Part shown: in pieces, positions 21,112 to 35,527 of the stretch
Layout: each line of letters opens with the position of its first letter
How positions within the stretch are numbered: the first letter of the stretch is position 1
Origin: Panopea generosa
Taxonomy: Eukaryota > Mollusca > Bivalvia > Adapedonta > Hiatellidae
Reading direction: 5' to 3'
DNA length: 64,000 nt
Assembly: GCA_029582155.1 (NCBI GenBank)
Contig: CM055896.1
Span: 4,613,098 to 4,677,097 of the forward strand
Program-made: the position numbers and the translations under genes
The notes under the pieces: model-generated
Database searches by the model: none
Seen by the model: only the letters and a program-made list of their open reading frames with translations
What the model was told of the DNA's origin: nothing

Positions 21112-24100
21112 CCACATGACTTCAGTAGAACATTGGCATGCAGTATAGTAATTTATTTCAGGACCACATGGCTTCAGTAGAACATTGGCATGTAGTATAT
21201 TAATTTACTTCAGTACCACATGACTTCAGTAGAGCACTGACATGAAGTATAGTAATTAACTTCAGGACCACATGACTTCAGTAGAACATTTAAATGTAGT
21301 ACAGTAATTTATTTTATGACCACATGACTTCAGTCGAACATTGGTATGTAGTAATTTACTTCAGAACCACATGACTTAAGTTCAACATTTACATGTAGTG
21401 ATTTACTTCAGTACCACATGACTTCGGCTGAATATTCACATGTAGTAATTTACTTCAGGACCACATGGCTTCAGTAGAACATTGGCATGTAGTATACAAT
21501 TTTACTTCAGGACCACATTACGTCAGAAGATAGTTTACATGTAGTATAGTAATTTATTTTAGGACCACATGACTTCAGTAGAACATTGGTATGTAGTAAT
21601 TTACTTCAGGACCACATGTTTTCAGTTCAACATTTACATGTAGTGATTTACTTCAGTACCACATGACTTCGGCTGAATATTCACATGTAGTAATTTACTT
21701 CAGGACCACATGTTTTCAGTTCAACATTTACATGTAGTGATTTACTTCAGTACCACATGACTTCGGTTGAATATTCACATGTAGTAATTTACTTCAAGAC
21801 AACATTGCTTCAGTAGAACATTGGCATGTAGTATAGTAATTTACTTCAGGACCACATGACTTCAGTAGAACATTTACATGTAGTAAAGTAATTTACTTCA
21901 GGACCACATGACTTCAGTAGAACACTGACATGCAGTATAGTAATTTATTTCAGGACCAAATGACTTCAGTAGAACATCGGCATGCAGTAGAGTAATTTAC
22001 TCAGTACCACATGACTTCAGTAGAACATTGGCATGTAGTATAGTAATTTTTTAGGACCACATGGCTTCAGTAGAACATTGACATGTAGTATAGTAATTTA
22101 CTTCAGTACCACATGACTTCAGTAGAGCACTGACATGAAGTATAGTAATTTACTTAAGGACCACATGACTTCAGTTGAACACTGACATATAGTATAGTAA
22201 TTTACTTCAGGACCACATGACTTCAGTTGAACACTGACATGTAGTATAGTAATTTACTTCAGCACCACACGATTTCAGTAGAACATTGAAATGTAGTATA
22301 GTAATTTACTTCAGGACCACATGACTTCAGTTGAACACTGACATGTAGTATAGTCATTTACTCCAGTACCACATGACTTCAGTAGAACATTGAAATGTAG
22401 TATAGTAATTTACTTCAGGACCACATGACTTCAGTAGAACATTGACATGACCACACGACTTCAGTAGAACATTGACATGTAGTAAAGTAATTTACCTCAG
22501 GACCACATGACCTCAGTAGAACATTGACATGTAGTATAGTAATTTACTTCAGGACCTCATGCCTTCAGTTGAATATGACATGTAGTATAGTAATTTACTT
22601 CAGGACCACATGACTTCAGTAAAACATTGACATGTTGTATAGTAATTTACTTAAGGACCACATGACTTCAGTTGAATATGACATGTAGTATAGTAATTTA
22701 CTTCAGGACCACATGACTTTAGTAGAACATTGACATGTAGTATAGTAATTTACTTCAGTACCACATGACTTTATTAGAAAATTGACATGTAGTATAGTAA
22801 TTTACTTCAGGACCACATGACTTCAGTTGTATATAACATGTAGTATAGTAAATTACTTCAGGACCACATGGCTTCAGTAGAACATTGACATGTAGTATAG
22901 TAGTTTACTTCAGTACCACATGACTTCAGTAGAACTTTGACATGCTGTATAGTAATTTACTTCAGGACTACATGACTTCCATTGAACATTGATGTGTAGT
23001 ATAGTAATTTACTTCAGGACCACACGACTTCAGTAGAACATTGGTATGTAGTAATTTACTTCAGGACCACATGACTTCAGTTCAACATTTACATGTAGTG
23101 ATTTACTTCAGTACCACATGACTTCAATTGAAAATTCACTTGTTGTATTTTTCTTCAGGGCCACATGGCTTCAGTAGAATATTGATATGTAGTTAGTAAT
23201 TTTCTTCTTGAGGACCGCATGACTTCAGTAGAACATTGACATGTAGTATAGTAATTTACTAAATGACCACATTACTTCAGTAGAACACTAACATGCAGTA
23301 TAGTAATTTACTTCAGGACCACATGACTTCATTTGAATATGAGATGTAGTATAGAAATTTACTTCAGGACTACATGACTTCAGTAGAACATTGACATGTA
23401 GTATAGTAATTCACTTCAGCACCACATGACTTCAGGAGAACATTGACATGTAGTTTAGTAATTTACTTCAGGACCACATGACTTCAGTTGAATATGACAT
23501 GTAGTATAGTAATTTACTTCAGGACCACATAGCTTCAGTAGAACATTGACGTGTAGTATAGTTGTTTACTTCTGTACCACATGACTTCAGTAGAACATTG
23601 ACATGTAGTTTAGTAATTTACTTCAGGACCACATGACTTCCGTTGAACACTGACATGTAGTATAGTAATTTACTTAAGGACCACACGTCTTCAGTAGAAC
23701 ATTAGTATGTAGTAATTTACTTCAGTACCACATGACTTCAATTGAATATTCACATGTTGTGATTTACATCAGGGCCACATGGCTTCAGCAGAATATTAAT
23801 ATGTTGTTAGTAATTTTCTTCTTAAGGACCGCATGACTTCAGTAGAACATTGACATGTAGTTTAGTAATATACTTCAGGACCACATGTCTTCAGTAGAAC
23901 ACTGACATGCAGTATAGTAATTTACTTCAGGACCACACGACTTCAGTAGAACATTGGTATGTAGTAATTTACTTCAGGACCACATGACTTCAGTTCAAAA
24001 TTTAGCTGTAGTGATTTACTTCAGTACCACATGACTTCGGTTGAATATTCACATGTAGTAATTTACTTCAGGACCACATGGCTTCAGTAGAACATTGGTA

Positions 24101-27100
24101 TGTAGTTAATAATTTACTTCTTAAGGACCGCATGACTTCAGCACAACATTGACTTGTAGTATAGTAATTTACTTCAGGACCACATGGCTTCAGTAGAACA
24201 TTGATATGTAGTTAGTAATTTACTTCTTAAGGACCGGATGACTTCAGTAGAACATTGACATAACCACACGACTTCAGTAGAACATTGACATGTAGTATAG
24301 TAGTTTACTTCAGTTCCACATGACTTCAGTAGAACATTGACATGATGTATAGTAATTTACTTCAGGACCACATGACTTCAGTAGAACATTGACATGTAGT
24401 ATAGTAGTTTACTTCAGGACCACATGACTTCAATAAAACATTGACATGTTGTATAGTAATTCACTTCAGGACCACATGACTTCATTTGAATATGAGATGT
24501 AGTATAGTAATTTACTTCAGGACTACATGACTTCAGTAGAACATTGACATGTAGTATAGTAATTCACTTCAGTACCACATGACTTCAGGAGAACATTGAC
24601 ATGTAGTTTAGTAATTTACTTCAGGACCACATGACTTCAATTGAATATGACATGTAGTATAGTAATTTACTTCAGGACCACATAGCTTCAGTAGAACATT
24701 GACGTGTAGTATAGTTGTTTACTTCTGTACCACATGACTTCAGTAGAACATTGACATGTAGTTTAGTAATTTACTTCAGGACCACATGACTTCCGTTGAA
24801 CACTGACATGTAGTATAGTAATTTACTTAAGGACCACACGTCTTCAGTAGAACATTAGTATGTAGTAATTTACTTCAGGACCACATGATTCAGTTTAACA
24901 TTTACATGTAGTGATTTACTTCAGTACCACATGACTTCAATTGAATATTCACATGTTGTGATTTACATCAGGGCCACATGGCTTCAGCAGAATATTAATA
25001 TGTTGTTAGTAATTTTCTTCTTAAGGACCGCATGACTTCAGTAGAACATTGACATGTAGTTTAGTAATATACTTCAGGACCACATGTCTTCAGTAGAACA
25101 CTGACATGCAGTATAGTAATTTACTTCAGGACCACACGACTTCAGTAGAACATTGGTATGTAGTAATTTACTTCAGGACCACATGACTTCAGTTCAAAAT
25201 TTAGCTGTAGTGATTTACTTCAGTACCACATGACTTCGGTTGAATATTCACATGTAGTAATTTACTTCAGGACCACATGGCTTCAGTAGAACATTGGTAT
25301 GTAGTTAATCATTTACTTCTTAAGGACCGCATGCCTTCAGCACAACATTGACTTGTAGTATAGTAATTTACTTCAGGACCACATGGCTTCAGTAGAACAT
25401 TGATATGTAGTTAGTAATTTACTTCTTAAGGACCGGATGACTTCAGTAGAACATTGACATAACCACACGACTTCAGTAGAACATTGATATGTAGTATAGT
25501 AGTTTACTTCAGTTCCACATGACTTCAGTAGAACATTGACATGGTGTATAGTAATTTACTTCAGGACCACATGACTTCAGTAGAACATTGACATGTAGTA
25601 TAGTAGTTTACTTCAGGACCACATGACTTCAATAAAACATTGACATGTTGTATAGTAATTCACTTCAGGACCACATGACTTCATTTGAATATGAGATGTA
25701 GTATAGTAATTTACTTCAGGACTACATGACTTCAGTAGAACATTGACATGTAGTATAGTAATTCACTTCAGTACCACATGACTTCAGGAGAACATTGACA
25801 TGTAGTTTAGTAATTTACTTCAGGACCACATGACTTCAATTGAATATGACATGTAGTATAGTAATTTACTTCAGGACCACATAGCTTCAGTAGAACATTG
25901 ACGTGTAGTATAGTTGTTTACTTCTGTACCACATGACTTCAGTAGAACATTGACATGTAGTTTAGTAATTTACTTCAGGATCACATGACTTCCGTTGAAC
26001 ACTGACATGTAGTATAGTAATTTACTTAAGGACCACACGTCTTCAGTAGAACATTAGTATGTAGTAATTTACTTCAGGACCACATGACATCAGTTTAACA
26101 TTTACATGTAGTGATTTACTTCAGTACCACATGACTTCAATTGAATATTCACATGTTGTGATTTACATCAGGGCCACATGGCTTCAGCAGAATATTAATA
26201 TGTTGTTAGTAATTTTCTTCTTAAGGACCGCATGACTTCAGTAGAACATTGACATGTAATTTAGTAATATACTTCAGGACCACATGTCTTCAGTAGAACA
26301 CTGACATGCAGTATAGTAATTTACTTCAGGACCACACGACTTCAGTAGAACATTGGTATGTAGTATCTTACTTCAGGACCACATGACTTCAGTTCAATAT
26401 TTAGCTGTAGTGATTTACTTCAGTATCACATGACTTCGGTTGAATATTGGTATTTAGTTAGTAATTTACTTCTTAAGGACCGCATGACTTCAGCAGAATA
26501 TTGACTTATAGTATAGTAATTTACTTCAGGACCATATGACTTCAGTCGAACATTGATATGTAGTTAGTAATTTACTTCTTAAGGACCGCATGACTTCAGT
26601 AGAACATTGACATGCAGTAGAGTAATTTACTTCAGGACCGCATGACTTCAGTAGAACATTGACATGTAGTATAGTAATTATCTTCAGGACCACATGACTT
26701 CAGTAGAACATTTACATGTAGTATAATAATTTACTTCTTAAAGATCACTTGACTTCAGTAGAACATTGGCATGTAGTATAATAATTTACTTCTTAAAGAC
26801 CACATGACTTAAGTAGAACATTGACATGTAGTATAGTAATTTACTTCTTAAAGACCACAAGACTTTAGTAGAACATTGACATGTAGTATAGTAATTTACT
26901 TCTTATAGAACATTGACATGTAGTATAGTAATTTACTTCTTAAAGACCACATTACTTCAGTAGAACATTGACATGTAGTATAGTAATTTACTTCTTTAAG
27001 ACCACATGACTTCAGTAGAACATTGACATGTAGTATAATAATTTACTTCTAAAAGACCACATGACTTCAGTAGAACATTGGCATGTAGTATAGTAATTTA

Positions 27101-27578
27101 CTTCTTAAAGACCACATGACTTCAGTAGAACATTGACATGTAGTATAATAATTTACTTCTTAAAGACCACATGACTTCAGCAGAACATTGACATGTGGTA
27201 TAATAATTTACTTCTTAAAGACCACATGACTTCAGTAGAACATTGACATGTAGTATAATAATTTACTTCTTAAAGACCACATGATTTCAGTAGAACATTG
27301 ACATGTAGTATAATAATTTACTTCTTAAAGACCACATGATTTCAGTAGAACATTGACATGTAGTATAATAATTTACTTCTTAAAGACCACATGATTTCAG
27401 TAGAACATTGACATGTAGTATAGTAATTTACTTCTTAAAGACCACATGACTTCAGTAGAACATTGACATGTAGTATAGTAATTTACTTCTTAAAGACCAC
27501 ATGATTTCAGTAGAACATTGACATGTAGTATAATAATTTACTTCTTAAAGACCACATGACTTCAGTATAACATTGGCA
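21112..27578. repeat. 52/55-bp satellite array, about 120 copies
   Basis: Consensus monomer: accacatgacttcagtagaa, cattgacatgtagtatagta, atttacttcagg (52 bp). Short variants lack 'gtatag'. The right end from about 26700 uses a 55-bp variant ending 'cttcttaaag'. A higher-order repeat of about 1200 bp is visible: cttaaggaccgcatgacttc recurs at 23821, 25020 and 26220 with the same flanking variants. No coding frame spans it. Confidence 0.95.
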
Positions 27579-29515
27579 TTGATTCTCAAGGGTCCGATAT
27601 CTTCTGTAAAAACCCCCACAAAATATACATTTAATAAAGTGTTTTTTCTCTCAATGACCTTACCTCTTCTCCAAAATTGTTACATTATGTATAATAATTC
27701 ACTTTTTATTATGTATAGCATATCTCACATTTCTGAATGGCCCTAAGACATACCATACTTCAAACTACTTATAGCATACAGGTGCGTAGCGTGAACTGTT
27801 TTATATAACTCAAGGGTGGTAAGATTTATAATAGGAGGCTGTCGCTGGGTTCAAGAAAAGATTAAAAATAGATGGATTTTTAAAATGGTGGATTTTGGTG
27901 ACTTTTCAAACTGTTATACTTTAATGAACTAGAACACATCATTTTAATAAAATATATGCCTGGGCAAGTTATTCGTTAATTTCCAGCAATTCTCGATAGC
28001 GATTACCTGTAGCAGACGAAATATTGATATTTAGCAGACGATTCCCGCAAAGAGTAATAGATAAACTGGTAAAACATAATGTTTTCGGATATCAGCGCCA
28101 GTTGCGATTCGTTTTCTCTCCTTTATTCCTTGGCCTAGGCGTTGTTTTAAATGGTACTACACGCCTGACATGCACTTAAATAGGCATTTTACATCTCGCG
28201 ACGCTCATACCAATGCATTTAAATGTTGACGAAGAACCCTGGGCCTAAATTCGCCAAAATTTTAAGTCCTCGGGATTAAAATTCAGACTCAAAATACCAA
28301 AACCTCGAAATTCAAATAACATCAATCAATCAAAAATAAGCAAACTACTACAATAAAGTATAGAAATGAGTAGTTTTGGAGATTATATTTTTATGAATCT
28401 ATGCCCCGATCTTCCATAAGGAGAGGTTGTTTTCATGTTTGCAATATACGTGTTATGGAGTTAAACTGCTCGTTGAGGGTCGTGTGTGCGTTCTTGTATT
28501 ACAGAAGTGTTTTTAGTTCATAATTTTGTTTAAAAAATTAGGGGTTCAAATAGTTCGTTGAAGCCTTATACACGTGTTTTGTCTTACTTTGATAAACTCA
28601 ATATAGTGTTTTGTTTTATCATACGCGTGTTCAATACTGACATATCTTTTAAGTGTTTAAATCTCGTTTTGAGAAGTTTACATTTTTTATCACCATTGAT
28701 TTGGTACAAATATTTGATTTCGGTTCATGTTTATGCAAAGTAAGAAAGCCATAATGTAATGAAATTGCTTTGTTTGAAGTTTTGATAATTAAGAAATTGC
28801 AATGAAAACTAAATATATCCTTATATCACTGAAAAAAGGATAGGTTCAGCGAGTATAGATTAAAATGCAAGCTTGCGCGTGAGAAGTTGATCGCATGTTT
28901 ACCGATAATGAAAGAAAAATGTAAAAAAAATCAATTAAATACATTCCTTGTGTTTGCATTTTAATGCTACGATTATACGAAACAATTAAAAATGTGCGAC
29001 AGTTGTAAAATGCACCAATTAAATAATAGACTTATGTTAAACAAATCGGCGTCTCATTACGTGGCGTGTACCGTGGAAATCGATCAGTGTTTCTACTGAA
29101 AATCGAATAAATGAATACCAAACGCATTCACGAATATCTCTTTTGTTACATGCATACCATTGTATTTTTTTCGATCCATTCAGCAACTACATGCACTCAA
29201 CTTGTTAAATGTTAAATGACGCGCTATATCTGCCTAACTATACATAAACATTTGATCAATAACGTAAATAAATGCAAATAATATAAACCGGTCAATTGTT
29301 TGTACGTGGTGCCATAGACTTTACATAGACTCGGCGACACAAAGCAATAGTTGGATATCGTGCCATGCCTTTGCTAAAGATTTAGCGAGATATAGCAACG
29401 AAGGACAATTGTAGTTCAAATTTGATGCTATACAAATTGATACGACCCAGGACAGAATTTGATTTGTGGTGTGTTTTTTTGATAAAGAGCATGAATCATG
29501 TTTAAATGAAAGTTG
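27579..29515. other. No supported gene
   Basis: AT-rich unique-looking DNA. A 61-codon frame at 28558-28743 (+) has no recognisable similarity and is judged to be chance. Confidence 0.45.
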
Positions 29516-29532
29516 TACACGTAATCGTGTAA

Positions 29533-29800
29533 TGATAATGATAATAATAATAACAATAATTATAGTAATGATAATAATAATGATAATAGTAATGATAATG
29601 ATAATAATAATGAAAGTGATAATGGTATTAAAAACAATAACACTATTAATAATAATAATACCACTACTACTACTTCTACTATTACCACTACTACTGCTGC
29701 TACTGCTGTTGTTACTACTACTACTGCTACTACTAATAATGATAATGATACTACTACTACTAATAATAATAATGATAATAATGATAATAATTATAATATA

Positions 29801-29835
<35 letters not shown>

Positions 29836-29953
29836 TGATAATAAAGATAATGAAAAGAATGATAAGGATAATTACGATAATTACGATTATAATAATAAAA
29901 ATAAAAGTAATAAAAACTAATAACAATAATTATAATAATAATAATAAAAACAC

Positions 29954-30015
<62 letters not shown>

Positions 30016-30034
30016 TTAATAATGAAATAATATA

Positions 30035-30072
<38 letters not shown>

Positions 30073-30162
30073 TTTTGATTGTAATTCATTATGTATGTAC
30101 TAATCTTCAATAGAAGGAAATAAAAAAAATTGAATTGTATTGAATTGAATTGAATTGAATTG

Positions 30163-30199
<37 letters not shown>

Positions 30200-30206
30200 G
30201 CGACAG

Positions 30207-30261
<55 letters not shown>

Positions 30262-30290
30262 AACAACAATAACAATCGTTTTAAGTTGCT
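29533..30290. repeat. AT-rich trinucleotide and (CGACAA)n microsatellite tract
   Basis: Successive tracts: (GATAAT)n and (AAT)n, an ACT-rich segment (29655-29760), long (TAA)n to about 30075, (AATTG)n at 30130-30163, (CAA)n, then (CGACAA)n to about 30258. The long frames on both strands (poly-Ile, poly-Tyr, poly-Val, poly-Asn) are artefacts. Confidence 0.93.
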
Positions 30291-30299
30291 TCATAATCA

Positions 30300-32950
30300 A
30301 ATTATTTTTGTTTTATGTTTTAATAAATTATAATTTGTTGACGACTAAAAGTCAGTTTAAACTGATTACACGACTTTGTAAGTTCCAGGAGGGGTTTGAA
30401 TGTTCTAAGTGCATTTTCTTGCTAAACTTATATTTTCTAGAATATATTGACACCGGACTGGTATGTATTCGAACCAGCCTCCAAGTGTTAGTGACGAGCG
30501 ACTAGACTATTGGTATCAGTTTAAAATGGACTTCCGGCAATTTTTATACATTTTACATGTCCACTATAAATATGTAAAAACTATACATCAGCATGTAATA
30601 AATCTTTTCAAATAATTTTATCAGTTTTACTGGTATGGTTCATGTAGAAATTATATATTTATATTTCAGCGATTTTTACTCATATGTTCGAGTCTGACAC
30701 TGCTTGTTTCATAAAAAAAGTTGTGTTTTTAAAAAGAAATATCTTTAAAGTGACACATGACAAATTTTATATCTTTTTACTTAACTGTATTTCTGAAAAT
30801 CATATATACATGTTTATAAAAGATGTGAATGTCAAATTCAAACACTCCGGTTTAAATGCACCTCTTAATGTTGTTTCTTATTTCGAAAGGTGGGGTGGGT
30901 GTTGTGTGTGTGTGTGTGGTGGTGGGGGGGGGGGGGGGGGGGTGTATTTCTTGTAAATGGATTGAAGGCATAATATTATATTTCGCATAAACGTGGTAAT
31001 ATCTGACAAAAATTTATTTTATCGGTATGGTAGAACAAATTCAGAAAAAATATTAATTTGCCTTTAAAAAAAGTTCATGCTTTTTAAATTATCGAATTTG
31101 AAATACATTTTTGTTGAACTGACATGATATCGGATATTGTAAACATTCGAACAGTGAAAACATGATTGTAATTTTAGTGAAATGTTTGAATTCGTGAGGG
31201 TTGAAACTCGTGAGTAATAGCAAAAATAAAAGTCTCGCAAATAAAAAGTATTTTACAATAGTAATTCTTGGAAACTAATATCTTCACAATTATGCTCTAA
31301 TGTTGAAGGTAAGGTTATGCATCAATAGGTGACAATATTGATTTAATGGGTGGAGATGAGTGAAATTCGAGTTAAACAGTGACGTGTGCCTCTTTTTAGA
31401 AAAATGCCGAGAGAGATTTGCGCAAATTTTAAGAATTACTTCCAAGATAGTTTGATAGAAGTGTGTTTGATATTCGTTTTTCGTCTTTCGATATTTAAGT
31501 GTGAAACTCTTTAATTCTGGAGGCAGAAATGATTAGAATCAGGGTTCATGTTGATTGACAAAAGACGAAAAACACAGACGAATATCGAGTCAACGTCAGC
31601 ATATCTTAAAATATGCTTAAACACACTTTTATTTTTTTTGTTGCACTTGTTGTCTCCCACATTGCCGCTGTGGGTATATAACTAGGCCTACTCAGGGAAT
31701 AATTAAGACGTTATAACAACATTAAAACTAAAAAAAGAATTCGCAATCTAGCAAGATTTCACTCCGTGAACTATTGATTTATAACTTTCCATGGTTAAAA
31801 CAAATATACAAAATACACTTTAAATGTGTTAATGGACATCTGGGCTTCCGTATAAAATATTAACTATTGCTTTTGTTCCGCTAAAAGTATTGTCTTTTTT
31901 AAGATTTATTACTCTCTCTCACCAAACAGCGATAGTGGTGAATATAACAACTTCATTTGATTGTACGCTAAATACATACGCTCTAATACCGCCGTGTGTG
32001 TTAAAGAGATTACTGCTTAGTGATAAGGGAAATGTATACATTATACAATATGCCAGATGGTAAAATAATATTTTTATAGTTTATATTATTAAGTCGAATA
32101 AAAAACATATCCTTTTGATATATTTGCATTAAAAGGCAGTGATAACCGACCCAAAGTTGCGGTTGAACCAGGTAAGCAAGTTCACCGCTTGTGTGCGATA
32201 ACACATTTGTATCACGGTGGGTACAATCGAAGTACGGATTAAGCATTTCAAATACGCCTTTGATTTGATCTGCAGGCGATATCATAAATATGAATAATAC
32301 CTTGTTCTTGTCCGAAGACAATCGATACGACATCCATTTATTTTTACGAGGGATTAATAAACACAACACTGATCAGCACAAAATTATTTTTTTTTGTTTT
32401 GTTTAGTAAGGTAAAGCAAATAAGGAGAAAATGACGACGCACAAAAACGACCCATTAAAACTGATATCGATGTTGGCGCGTCAAGTGTGAGATAATAAAT
32501 TAAGTTCAAATAAGAGTCAGGAACAGTCAGTTTAATCAAACAAAATTAGAAGCCAGACGGTAAACTGCAGGTCAGTTGACGCTTCTGTAACTGTCATGTT
32601 TGTTTCCTTTTGGAATTCGTGGCCACTTGAATGTGGCAACTCTAAAAATAGTTGCACTATTGGAAACAGCCTCTAGGACAGGCATGTTTAATTAAACAAT
32701 GACCTCATACATTTAACGACTTTTGATATGAAACAATGACGACAACGTTGTCTGTGTTGAAATTGACAAATGTTGCTTCTAGCTTTGGTACATTAGCGTT
32801 GACATTTCATAATAGTTGTTTTTATAGTTTAAATATTTTTTTTAATCAATGACAAACTCCTAGTATCATCATACTGACATCGGACCGACAAGACCTGTAA
32901 CTTTTCTCTAAGTGTTCAGCGCCATGTGAAAAAGATCTAAGTTCCATTTT
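30300..32950. other. No supported gene; tRNA-like relic and G-tract
   Basis: At 30450-30515 the minus strand has a B-box-like ggttcgaatacat and an A-box-like tagtctagtcgctcg, probably a SINE relic. A TG/G-run lies at 30902-30943. A loose inverted repeat lies at 31455-31635. The 119-codon minus-strand frame at 32010-32369 has no recognised family and no start or splice support. Confidence 0.4.
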
Positions 32951-32954
32951 TTAT

Positions 32955-33045
32955 ATATTTGATATAGCTTGGTCGGGTAACGAACCCAGGACCTTCCGCA
33001 TGCGAGACACCACGTTTACAAACTAGCGCTATGATATGACTTGCT
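32955..33045 (-). mobile_element. tRNA-like SINE head, minus strand
   Basis: In reverse it reads '...tagcgctagtttgtaaacgt' then 'ggtcctgggttcgttacccg' (B box). The body is not recognised. Confidence 0.4.
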
Positions 33046-33508
33046 GTAAATAAAATGGGACAGTTTGTATTAGGCCAAATGAAAAATAAAAGTTTCCTAT
33101 GACATGCTGGAAAAAATTCCAGTCGGTAGGTAGGAATATCTTTTTTTCTGCATGGTTCATGGATCGAAATGGAGCTAAAGACAAAACAGTTAAAAGCAAA
33201 CAATAACAAAAAAAAAAAAAAAACAAAAAAAAAACAACAACAAACAAATCATTTTTATTTTATTCGAGGGGTTAAAATATTGACTCAGTCTGGTCACAGG
33301 AAACACAATAATTTTTTCATTTGACCTTATCAGAATATTGAGTTACGAAAGTTGAATTAAATGATTAACAATATATGGTAAAATATAAAATAATAAACTA
33401 AAACGAAAGACGCTGCGAACGTAGTATTTATCCACACACATACACGTACATATATATATATATTGTGTTGATGAATGTATTTTTATTGTTACTTTTTATT
33501 AATTTGCG

Positions 33509-34412
33509 CAATGAAACTAATTAAATTGTAGCTCAGTGCTTACATAATCGCTTTGGAGTCCGTTTCCTGGGTAGAACCTATATTTTCAAACTTATTTACA
33601 TCGATTACAACTTAGACAAATCAATGAAACTAATTAAATTGTAGCTCAGTGCTTACATAATCGCTTTGGAGTCCGTTTCCTGGGTAGAACCTATATTTTC
33701 AAACTTATTTACATCGATTACAACTTAGACAAATCAATGAAACTAATTAAATTGTAGCTCAGTGCTTACATAATCGCTTTGGAGTCCGTTTCCTGGGTAG
33801 AACCTATATTTTCAAACTTATTTACATCGATTACAACTTAGACAAATCAATGAAACTAATTAAATTGTAGCTCAGTGCTTACATAATCGCTTTGGAGTCC
33901 GTTTCCTGGGTAGAACCTATATTTTCAAACTTATTTACATCGATTACAACTTAGACAAATCAATGAAACTAATTAAATTGTAGCTCAGTGCTTACATAAT
34001 CGCTTTGGAGTCCGTTTCCTGGGTAGAACCTATATTTTCAAACTTATTTACATCGATTACAACTTAGACAAATCAATGAAACTAATTAAATTGTAGCTCA
34101 GTGCTTACATAATCGCTTTGGAGTCCGTTTCCTGGGTAGAACCTATATTTTCAAACTTATTTGCATCGATTACAACTTAGACAAATCAATGAAACTAATT
34201 AAATTGTAGCTCAGTGCTTACATAATCGCTTTGGAGTCCGTTTCCTGGGTAGAACCTATATTTTCAAACTTATTTACATCGATTACAACTTAGACAAATC
34301 AATGAAACTAATTAAATTGTAGCTCAGTGCTTACATAATCGCTTTGGAGTCCGTTTCCTGGGTAGAACCTATATTTTCAAACTTATTTGCATCGATTACA
34401 ACTTAGACAAAT
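33509..34412. repeat. 113-bp satellite, 8 near-identical copies
   Basis: Copies start at 33509, 33622, 33735, 33848, 33961, 34074, 34187 and 34300, an exact 113-bp period. The only changes I see are A to G in 'tttacatcg' in copies 6 and 8, plus the first few bases of copy 1. Each unit contains tRNA-like boxes: tgtagctcagtgcttacat (A-box-like) and ttcctgggtagaacc (B-box-like). Confidence 0.97.
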
Positions 34413-34419
34413 CAAACTC

Positions 34420-34500
34420 AAAGTCTTCCTGGATAGAACCAGTACTAAGCATGTGCGAGTATACAAGCATATAAACCACTGGACCACACCCCACGAGAAC
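34420..34500 (-). mobile_element. SINE fragment at the right edge of the 113-bp array
   Basis: 'gtcttcctggatagaaccag' directly follows the last 113-bp unit and resembles its 'gtccgtttcctgggtagaac' core. In reverse, 34500-34470 reads 'gtggggtgtggtccagtggt' (A-box-like). Similar segments lie at 545-580 and 39780-39900. Confidence 0.45.
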
Positions 34501-34952
34501 CTGTATTGAGAGTTGTTTAAGAGAGATATAGAGGATATTTGTTTCTTTTGGTGTTAGATCGAATTATATTTCATCAACTGATCACCAATAGTCATATTCC
34601 CATGAGTGGATTGCCACGAGTGAGAATTTCATTTTTGGTGATCACGAGATGAAATACCAAATTTTACACCAAACTTTTTTTTATTTTATACTTTTACATA
34701 ATTTTTTGTTTATTTTAAGCTCACTTAGCCATGATATATTGTTTGATTAATAAAAAAAATAGAGTACTTTTTTAAATAATAATTTTTAAATCAATATGCA
34801 AGGACAAATATATATATTTTTTCTCTTAATTTCACTGTTTGAAACAGTGGATTACCATAAATAATCCACTGAGAAATCTCTATAATTCAGCAAAAAGCAT
34901 GACATAAAATCGGGTCGTACATGAGAAAGAACCCACATTCATATCATATACA

Positions 34953-35070
34953 ATGCCGCCCCACTCGATATGTTATATCATGTCATCTACACTACCGCCC
35001 CACTTGATATATTATATCATGTCATCTACACTACCGCCCCACTTGATATGTTCTATCATGTCATCCATGC
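34953..35070. repeat. 39-bp minisatellite, 3 copies
   Basis: Unit accgccccacttgatatatt + atatcatgtcatctacact, three copies. 39 is a multiple of 3, so it gives a repetitive frame, which is not considered a gene. Confidence 0.85.
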
Positions 35071-35527
35071 TGAGTAATACACCACATATACTCAGGTATT
35101 TAAAAAGTACATTTGTGTTACTTTTTCTCCATTCAATCTGCATACCTCAGCAGGTCAACATGTTAATTAAATAAAGTGTTAATGCTTTAATTCGTTTTAA
35201 TGGTATGTTAATGGAATATTTGAAGGGATCTTTAAATGAAAGTGAAGGTAAACGAGTGCATTGCTTTTGCTTTCCATTTTGGTCGGTGAGAGAGAAATTT
35301 CTTTTTAATTCTAATCATCTTAGAAAAATTTCAAGGGAAAGGAGATTACTAAAAAATATCAATACACTATTCAGTGTACTACCAACTCAGACATCAACGT
35401 TTACGTTAAAAAAGGACAACTGTAAGTGTCCAAAAGTCCTATTTCATCCAAAATCTAAATATATTTAAATAGATGATGGTCAATTGCTTAGACGCTAATT
35501 TTGGACAAAGATTAAGTCAGATATTGT

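Noticed and set aside
29321-30300. Several 60-200-codon frames rich in Ile, Tyr, Val, Asn or Ser
   Set aside because: They are translations of trinucleotide and CAA/TAA microsatellites, present on both strands and in several frames.
32010-32369. 119-codon minus-strand frame
   Set aside because: Not low complexity, but no family, splice sites or neighbouring coding support could be recognised; AT-rich chance frame is likely.
34953-35174. 73-codon frame with repeated PPHxICYIMSS
   Set aside because: Produced by a three-copy 39-bp minisatellite.
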